Shown here: positions 5,597-10,590 of the stretch, one piece after another
How the letters are laid out: the number at the start of each line of letters is the position of its first letter
Numbering within the stretch: the first letter of the stretch is position 1
Assembly: GCA_005879205.1 (NCBI GenBank)
Contig: VBLD01000286.1
Coordinates: 1,632 to 12,221, forward strand
DNA from: Deltaproteobacteria bacterium
GTDB lineage: Bacteria > Desulfobacterota > Binatia > DP-6
Direction of reading: 5' to 3'
DNA: 10,590 nt
Program-made: the position numbers and the translations under genes
Notes under the pieces: model-generated
Told to the model about the DNA's origin: nothing
Databases searched by the model: none
What the model saw: only the letters and a program-made list of their open reading frames with translations

Positions 5597-7585
5597 TCAG
5601 TCCGTCGCCGCCCGGACCCGGCCGAGGGCATACGCAGGCTCGCGCCGCTCGGCAGGAGTCGGCCACATCGCGACCGTCGTGCCGAGGGCCATGACGATGC
5701 CGCCGATCCAGATCCACGACACGAGCGGGTTCACGTACGCGAGGATCGTCACCAGCCCGGACTGCTCGTCGTAGGAGCCGAGGACCAGGTAGAGGTCCTC
5801 GGTGAGCGTCGCGCGCATCGCCACCTCGGTGGTCGGCTGCTGGGGCTTCTTGTAGAAGCGCTTCTCGGGCGCGAGGGTCGTCACCGCCTTGCCGTCGCGC
5901 CACACCGAGACGACGGCGGCGAGCCGCGAGACGTGCGGGTCGTCCTGCTTGGTGATCCGCTCGTAGCGGAGCGTGAACTTTCCCGCCGCCGTTTCCTGGC
6001 CGGGCGCGAGCGTCTGCTGCACCTCGACGCGGAAGACGCTCGACGCGGCAACGCCGACGAACACCGCGACCACGCCGATGTGGATGATGTATCCGCCGTA
6101 GCGCCGGCGGTTCTTCCCGACCAGCCGGCTGAGCGCCCGCGCCGGGCTCTCGTGCAGCATCGCCTGCCGTGCCCGCATGCCACGCCAGAACTCCTGGACG
6201 ATCGTGCCGAGCACGAAGACGCCGAGCGCGAAGGTCGAGTGGGCGTAGCCGAGCGGCACGCCCGCCAGGCGGAGCGCCAGCGCCGCGACCAGCCCGGCGG
6301 CGACGGGGCCCGCGAAGGCGCGCCACAGGTTCGGCGGCGACGCGCGGCGCCAGGCGATTGCCGGGCCCAGACCCGCGAGGAAGAGGAGCGCGATGCCGAG
6401 CGGCGCGTTCACGCGGTTGAAGAAGAGCGGCCCGACCGTGATCTTCACGCCCCGCACCCACTCGGAGACGACCGGGAAGACCGTGCCCCAGAAGACCGCG
6501 AACGCGATCCCGACCAGCACGAGGTTGTTGAAGAGGAAGGCCGACTCGCGCGACAGGAACGACTCCACGGTCGCCTGCGTCCGGAGCTCGGGCAGGCGGT
6601 AGGCGAGCAGCCCCCCCGCGACCACGAGCACGAAGAGCAGGAAGCCGATGAAGAACGGGCCGAGCCCCGACTGCGTAAACGAGTGAACGGAGGAGATCAC
6701 ACCGCTGCGCGTCAGGAACGTGCCGAAGATGGTGAGCGAGAAGGTGAGCAGCACGAGCACCATGTTCCACACCCGGAGCATGTCCTTCTTCTCCTGGATC
6801 ATCACCGAGTGGAGGTAGGCGGTCGACACCAGCCAGGGCATGAAAGCCGCGTTCTCGACCGGATCCCACGCCCAGTAGCCGCCCCAGCCGAGGACCTCGT
6901 AGGCCCAGCGCGCGCCGAACAGGTTGCCGAGCGTCAGGAAGAACCACGAGAAGAGCGACCAGCGCCGGACGCTGCGGATCCACTGGTCGCCCAGCCGCCC
7001 GGTGGCGAGCGCCGCGATCGCGAACGCGAACGGCACCGAGGCGCTCACGTAGCCCGTGTAGAGCGACGGCGGGTGGATCGTCATCCAGTAGTTCTGGAGG
7101 AGGGGGTTCAGGTCGGCGCCTTCACGGGCCGCGATGGGGAGGCGCTCGAACGGATCCGTCACGAAGGTGAGGAGGCCGAGGAAGAACGCGGCCGTCGTCA
7201 TGAGCGTCGCCGTGACCCACGGCATGAGCTCGCGGTTCCGCTCCCGGTTCTGGAGCTGCACGATGGTCGTGAAGAGGGTGAGCATGAAGGCCCAGAAGAG
7301 GAGCGAGCCCTTCTGGCCGCCCCACAGAGCGGCGACCGTGTAGCGCAGCGGCAGCGTGCTCGAGGAGTACGCGGCGACGTACTCGAGCGAGAAGTCGTGC
7401 TGGACGAGGGCGCGAAGGAGGATCGCGACCGCGACGACCACCAGCGCGAAGACTGCGTATGCCGCGTGCTCGCCCGAACGGACGAGGTGGCGCCGGCGCC
7501 GGAGCGCCCCCAGGATCGAGACACCCGTCGCGTAGGCCGCGAACAGCAGCGCGAGACAGATCGCGAGCCGGCCGAGCGCGGGCAT
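5597..7585 (-). CDS. ccmF: Cytochrome c heme lyase subunit CcmF
   Basis: The 662-residue polytopic membrane protein is full length for CcmF (about 650). The WWD domain WGGYWAWDPVENAAFMPW is at 234-251. The four histidines known from E. coli CcmF have counterparts: H171 (MTIHPPSLYTGY), H259 (TAYLHSVMI), H301 (ISSVHSF) and H502 (GGYIIHIG). A large periplasmic loop follows the last of these (about 513-630) before the final helix. CcmF takes heme from holo-CcmE and, with CcmH, joins it to CXXCH cysteines. The ATG at 7585 lies 6 nt downstream of the ccmE TAG, with GGCAGG just before it. The gene appears intact. Confidence 0.97.
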   Translation of the reverse strand: MPALGRLAICLALLFAAYATGVSILGALRRRRHLVRSGEHAAYAVFALVVVAVAILLRALVQHDFSLEYVAAYSSSTLPLRYTVAALWGGQKGSLLFWAFMLTLFTTIVQLQNRERNRELMPWVTATLMTTAAFFLGLLTFVTDPFERLPIAAREGADLNPLLQNYWMTIHPPSLYTGYVSASVPFAFAIAALATGRLGDQWIRSVRRWSLFSWFFLTLGNLFGARWAYEVLGWGGYWAWDPVENAAFMPWLVSTAYLHSVMIQEKKDMLRVWNMVLVLLTFSLTIFGTFLTRSGVISSVHSFTQSGLGPFFIGFLLFVLVVAGGLLAYRLPELRTQATVESFLSRESAFLFNNLVLVGIAFAVFWGTVFPVVSEWVRGVKITVGPLFFNRVNAPLGIALLFLAGLGPAIAWRRASPPNLWRAFAGPVAAGLVAALALRLAGVPLGYAHSTFALGVFVLGTIVQEFWRGMRARQAMLHESPARALSRLVGKNRRRYGGYIIHIGVVAVFVGVAASSVFRVEVQQTLAPGQETAAGKFTLRYERITKQDDPHVSRLAAVVSVWRDGKAVTTLAPEKRFYKKPQQPTTEVAMRATLTEDLYLVLGSYDEQSGLVTILAYVNPLVSWIWIGGIVMALGTTVAMWPTPAERREPAYALGRVRAATD

Positions 7586-7591
7586 CCTGCC

Positions 7592-7993
7592 CTAGGACCC
7601 CGCTTTCGCCGGCTCGTACTTGGACGGGCAGCTGGTCATGATCTGGTGCGCGGCGAGACGCCCGCCCGAGTACCGCCCCTCGATCACCACCTCGCGCCCT
7701 TCCGAGAACATGTCGGGCAGCACGCCCCGGTAGGCGACGGGCACGGGGCTCGAGTCGTCCTGGTGCGCGAGCTCGAAGGCGAGATCGTTGGTCCGCGGGT
7801 CCCAGTGCATGCTTCCGTGTCGCACCCAGCCCTTCACACGGAGATCCTCGTCGGCGTGCGCCTCGCGGCTCGAGAGAAACTCGTCGAGGCTGAAGTAGTA
7901 CATCGACGTGGTGCGCACCCCGGCGTAGATCAGGTACGACACGGCGCCGGCGATCAAGACGGCGCCGATGATGAAGCGGCGTTTTTCGAGCAC
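7592..7993 (-). CDS. ccmE: Heme chaperone CcmE, CXXXY (Cys-type) variant
   Basis: The GTG at 7993, preceded by AGGACGAGG, gives 133 residues with a single N-terminal membrane anchor (about 6-24) and a periplasmic OB-fold domain: DLRVKGWVRHGSM at 50-62, VPVAYRGVLPDMFSEGREVV at 84-103, RLAAHQIMTSCPSKYEP at 112-128. In E. coli the last segment is AHEVLAKHDENYTP, with covalent heme on the His. Here Cys122 replaces that His and Tyr126 is kept, giving CPSKY, a CXXXY motif. This Cys form is known from archaea and sulfate-reducing deltaproteobacteria. CcmE carries heme from CcmC to CcmF. It is the first gene of the compact ccm cluster, with a candidate promoter upstream. Confidence 0.95.
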   Translation of the reverse strand: MLEKRRFIIGAVLIAGAVSYLIYAGVRTTSMYYFSLDEFLSSREAHADEDLRVKGWVRHGSMHWDPRTNDLAFELAHQDDSSPVPVAYRGVLPDMFSEGREVVIEGRYSGGRLAAHQIMTSCPSKYEPAKAGS

Positions 7994-8329
7994 GGCAGGC
8001 CTCGTCCTGCGGCCAAGCTCGAAGCTTACGGGAAGGGTTCCAGAGTCGCAAGGCGACGGCGCCCGTCCCTTCCGTCACGGTTGCCGCGGTGTGTGCGGGT
8101 TTTCCCCAAGGCCGCGCTCAGCGCGACGGCGCCGGAGCCCGCCTGCACCCGAGTGCGCGTCGCGCCAGGAAGACCCAGCGGGCGAGCCGCGAGCTCGGCG
8201 GCTCGGTCGGGAACAGCCGCGGAAAGTGGCGGAAGAGGCGGCGGCGGCCGGCGAGACGAATGCGACCGGTCAGGAGACCCATGCCGGACTCGCCGAGCCC
8301 CGCGGCCTGCGCGACGAGCTTGTGGCTGG
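7994..8329. other. Non-coding gap upstream of the ccm cluster
   Basis: This 336-nt gap separates the DUF1329 stop from ccmE. It holds a candidate promoter and a palindrome near 8015-8051. A 54-codon Arg-rich minus-strand reading frame (8118-8282) fills part of it, but it has no recognisable family, no clear ribosome site and a composition expected by chance in GC-rich DNA. No RNA gene or insertion sequence was seen. Confidence 0.5.
8015..8051 (-). promoter_or_regulatory. Candidate sigma70-type promoter and palindrome for the ccm operon
   Basis: Read on the minus strand, TTGCGA (8046-8051) and TAAGCT (8023-8028) are separated by exactly 17 nt and lie about 30 nt before the ccmE start, in a locally AT-richer patch. 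Matches are 4/6 and 3/6 to the -35 and -10 consensus, so support is modest. The -10 overlaps a 13-nt palindrome, AAGCT-CGA-AGCTT (8015-8027), which could be an operator. Confidence 0.4.
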
Positions 8330-9598
8330 TCAGTGCCCCGCGTTCACCAGCGCCGCGACCGTGAACCAGTCGTCGGTGATCCCGGCCTTCTCGCCCTGGT
8401 GGTAGTACCAGCCCTGCTCGCCCGGGAACCGCGGGCTCGGCAGCGACGCCTTGGTGGCGTGCTCGAGCTGCATGTCGATCATGACGATCGCCGGCGCGAA
8501 CGGCAGCTCGTCCTCGTACTCGATCACGTTGGCGCCCTCGAAGGCCTTCTTCCGGTAGCTCACGTCGTTGATCCAGATCTTCCAGAGCTCGCCCGAGCGG
8601 TCGTAGATGTCGGTGTAGGGGATGCCCCAGGTCTCCTTGTCGATGAAGAGGACGCGCTTGCCGTAGGCGTACTGCGGCAGCTTCGAGACGCCCTCGAGCG
8701 CGTAGACGTGCCGCTTCTCCCACACCTCGTCGAAGGCCCAGTCGACCTTGTCGTGCCACTTCACCGGGTAGTGCTGCGCGTGGAGGATGCCGAGCAGGTC
8801 GCGCTCGCCGAGGAACTTCCAGTCCATCCAGCCGACCTGGCCCGAGTAGCCGTAGTAGCTGTCGACGTCGGTGTCCTGGCCGAAGAGGGCGTCGGAACGC
8901 TGCGCGGTGGAGAGGCGACGGACGCGGCGGAGCGAGGGGAGGTAGAGTCAGGAGTCGTCCTGCTTGTCGGGGGAGCTGTAGCGGTTCCCGAGCGCCCCCA
9001 CGCCCTTCAGGTCGTAGGGCTCGAGGATCGGGTAGAGGCCCTGCTGGGCACGGTAGCCGTTGGGATTCGGCTTCTCGGGCTTCGGGTCGACGTACAGCCG
9101 CCCCGTCCAGAAGAGCCGCCGGAAGTGGTCGAGGAGGAAGTGGCGCTCGACGGTGAGCGGCCCGTGGTCGGCGACGGCGCCGGTGTCGGCGTCGAAGTTC
9201 CGGAGATCGGTGTCGTCGAGGCCGTTCACGTAGCCGTAGTCGTAGTTGAACATGACCTTGATGACGAACTGCGGGTCTTTCACGTCGGGGCTGGGGAACG
9301 GCTGGCCGGCGACGTAGTTCTCCATCACGCGGCCGTCGGCGGAGAGCTTCACCTGCGAGGCGTACTTCTCCGTGGCTTCCTTGTAGGCGCGCGGCCACTC
9401 CACGTGCTTGGTCTCGGTGATGGTCATCGGGAAGCCGTGCTTGATGCACCATTCGAGGCCCGGCGAGATGAGGTCCTTCACCTTGTCGACGTTCGCCTCG
9501 GTGATCTTGTCGCCGGGGACGACGTCGGCCCCCGCCGGCGCCACGAGCATCGTCGCCGTGACGGCAAGCGCCCCGGCAATCCAGCGTGTCTTCGCCAT
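8330..9598 (-). pseudogene. DUF1329-family secreted protein gene interrupted by an in-frame TGA
   Basis: The ATG at 9598 is preceded by a strong AGGAGG (9607-9612). The signal peptide is MAKTRWIAGALAVTATMLVAPAGA, cut near residue 24. Codons 1-216 run to a TGA at 8948-8950. The same frame continues at once with LYLPSLRRVRRLSTAQRSDALFG and stays open for 205 more codons to the normal stop at 8330. Together they form one ordinary DUF1329 protein of about 422 residues. The family typically has Trp or another large residue before LYLPSLRRVRRL, and TGG to TGA is a single-base change. DUF1329 proteins are exported, LolA/LolB-like in fold, and often found beside DUF1302 and RND exporter genes; their function is unsettled. 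As written, only the N-terminal half (8948-9598) would be made. A TTGACC -35-like hexamer lies at 9650-9655, but the -10 is poor. Confidence 0.82.
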
Positions 9599-9606
9599 GG
9601 GTTCGT

Positions 9607-9612
9607 CCTCCT
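9607..9612 (-). promoter_or_regulatory. Strong ribosome binding site of the DUF1329 gene
   Basis: AGGAGG lies 8 nt before the ATG at 9598 and decides that start over the longer upstream open frame, which would reach back into lpxA. A second GAGGAGG sits about 10 nt further upstream. Confidence 0.75.
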
Positions 9613-9680
9613 GGGGTCCTCCTCGCCAGTAGCAGTGCCCGCTGGACGGGGTCAATCGAGCGGCAGCGGCCCCCGTACCC

Positions 9681-10484
9681 TCACGCCTCGTCCTCCGAGC
9701 GTTCCGCACCGGACCGCGGACCGCTCGCCACACCTCGAGCCGACGTCCGTATGAACGCCAGGAGGTAATCGACGTCGGGCGACCGGACCTCGGCCTCCAC
9801 CTGCGCGATGGCGGTGCGCAGGTTGGTGCGGACCCGAAAGAGGAGGCGAAACGCCGTGGCGAGTGCCTGGATGCGCGCCGCGTCGAAGCCCGCCCGGCGC
9901 AGCCCGACGCGGTTCAACCCGCGCACGGTATGCGTCCAGTCCGTGATGGCGAACGGCGGGACGTCGCGGCTGGCGCGCGACAGGCCGCGCATGATCGCGA
10001 GCCGGCCGACACGGCAGTGCTGGTGGACGACGCAGTTCCCCGCGATGAAGGCCTGGTCCTCGACCACCACGTGACCGCCGAGCAGCGCACCGGTGGCGAC
10101 GATCACCTGGCGCCCGAGCCGGCAGTTGTGGGCGACGTGCGACTGCGACATGAGATAGTTGTCGTCGCCGATCTCGGTCCAGGTGTCGGGCTGCGTGCCG
10201 CGATGCACCTCGGTGTGCTCGCGGAAGACGTTTCGATCGCCGATGCGCAGCCCCGTCGGCGCGCCCGCATACCCCACATCCTGCGGCTCGTGACCGAGCA
10301 CCGATCCGGGGTGCACGACGTTGTCGGCGCCGAGCCGGGTGCGCCCGGTGAGGTACGCCCCGGCCATGACCCGGGTGCGTGGTCCGATCTGCACCGGGCC
10401 ATCGATGACGACGTAGGGGCCGATCTCCGCCGACGGGTCGATCTCGGCCGCACGGTCGACGAGCGCCGTCGGGTGGATGGGCAC
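9681..10484 (-). CDS. lpxA: UDP-N-acetylglucosamine acyltransferase LpxA
   Basis: The 267-residue left-handed beta-helix acyltransferase transfers a 3-hydroxyacyl chain from acyl-ACP to UDP-GlcNAc, the first step of lipid A synthesis, in the cytoplasm. Hexapeptide repeats run from the start (IHPTALVDRAAEIDPSAEIG). Diagnostic segments are VLGHEPQDVGYAGAPTGLRIG, FREHTEVHRGT (about 88-97), NYLMSQSHVAHNCRLG with the catalytic His at 119 (E. coli H125), LLGGHVVVED, GNCVVHQHCRVG, and the C-terminal GLNRVGLRRAGF followed by a helical domain. The length matches the family (about 260) with a short charged tail. The GTG start at 10484 is 3 nt after the stop of the preceding gene, so the two are probably co-transcribed. 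Downstream there is DUF1329, not the lpxI/lpxB often found there. Confidence 0.95.
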   Translation of the reverse strand: MPIHPTALVDRAAEIDPSAEIGPYVVIDGPVQIGPRTRVMAGAYLTGRTRLGADNVVHPGSVLGHEPQDVGYAGAPTGLRIGDRNVFREHTEVHRGTQPDTWTEIGDDNYLMSQSHVAHNCRLGRQVIVATGALLGGHVVVEDQAFIAGNCVVHQHCRVGRLAIMRGLSRASRDVPPFAITDWTHTVRGLNRVGLRRAGFDAARIQALATAFRLLFRVRTNLRTAIAQVEAEVRSPDVDYLLAFIRTSARGVASGPRSGAERSEDEA

Positions 10485-10487
10485 GCG

Positions 10488-10590
10488 CTAGCGCCCGTTG
10501 TCCTTCGAACCCTCGTCGTCCGCCTGCGTCGGCTCGGCCGGAACGGGCTCGCCGGGGATGCGGTAGCGCTCGTCGGCCCACGCCGCCAGA
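10488..10590 (-). CDS. C-terminal end of an unidentified gene upstream of lpxA
   Basis: Only the last 33 codons are inside the window, ending in TAG at 10488-10490. They encode LAAWADERYRIPGEPVPAEP followed by an acidic, probably disordered tail (TQADDEGSKDNGR). The frame is set by the 3-nt spacing to lpxA and by GC-ending codons. Too little is present to name a family. In many genomes fabZ, lpxD or lpxC precede lpxA, but nothing here proves any of them. Confidence 0.5.
   Translation of the reverse strand, partial: LAAWADERYRIPGEPVPAEPTQADDEGSKDNGR

Noticed and set aside
8118..8282. Small 54-codon Arg-rich minus-strand ORF in the gap before ccmE
   Set aside because: No ribosome site, no recognised family, and composition typical of chance frames in GC-rich DNA; kept only as a note in the gap entry.
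8948..8950. TGA as selenocysteine or as a reassigned Trp codon
   Set aside because: The expected residue is Trp, not Cys, no SECIS-like element was evident just after it, and other genes in the window end in TGA normally.
9626..9655. Promoter for the DUF1329 gene built on TTGACC (9650-9655)
   Set aside because: The -35 is good, but the hexamer at 18-nt spacing matches the -10 consensus at only 2 of 6 positions.
5933..9754. A 1273-codon open frame on the plus strand, opposite ccmF, ccmE and DUF1329
   Set aside because: It is an antisense shadow produced by GC-rich codon use. Its translation is Arg/Glu/Asp/His-rich and repetitive in composition with no domain, and it spans several well-identified minus-strand genes and their intergenic gap.

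Overview
The window is high-GC DNA in which every supported gene lies on the minus strand, so transcription runs from right to left. It looks like a chromosomal stretch of an uncultivated Gram-negative bacterium. An LpxA (lipid A synthesis) and a cytochrome c maturation (Ccm, System I) cluster fix the outer-membrane, c-cytochrome-using lifestyle. The gene variants (Cys-type CcmE, CcmH with a Cys-rich CQCGCG segment, CcmD of the coiled-coil-tailed type, DUF1329) fit lineages such as Desulfobacterota/'Deltaproteobacteria', Binatota or Methylomirabilota/Rokubacteria. That placement is inference and is weak.

Layout in transcription order (right to left): the last 33 codons of an unidentified gene (10488-10590); lpxA (9681-10484); a DUF1329-family secreted protein gene interrupted by an in-frame TGA (8330-9598); a 336-bp gap with a candidate promoter; a tightly packed ccm cluster, ccmE-ccmF-ccmH-ccmI-like-[tRNA-binding domain protein]-ccmA-ccmB-ccmC-ccmD (7993 down to 2336), where neighbours overlap or are separated by at most 6 nt; a perfect 8-bp-stem hairpin; a small unknown membrane or secreted protein (1724-2176); the remains of a GlcD/D-lactate-dehydrogenase-type FAD-linked oxidase (1290-1666); and a single-frame fusion of electron transfer flavoprotein beta and alpha subunits (1277 to beyond the left edge).

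How the genes work together: CcmA, CcmB, CcmC, CcmD and CcmE form the module that loads heme on CcmE and releases it. CcmF and CcmH form the heme-ligation side. CcmE carries CXXXY in place of the usual heme-binding His motif, and no CcmG thioredoxin is encoded here. A stand-alone tRNA-binding (MetRS C-terminal/Trbp111-like) domain is translationally coupled inside the operon. The left-hand glcD-etfBA pair resembles the known pairing of D-lactate/2-hydroxyacid dehydrogenases with ETF.

The main surprise is three apparent lesions in otherwise well-conserved genes: a large frame-changing internal deletion in the FAD oxidase, a short in-frame loss of the post-Walker-B/D-loop segment in CcmA, and a TGA at a position where the DUF1329 family is expected to have Trp. 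They may be genuine decay or assembly/consensus errors; read mapping would decide. I found no CRISPR array, insertion sequence, tRNA or rRNA.
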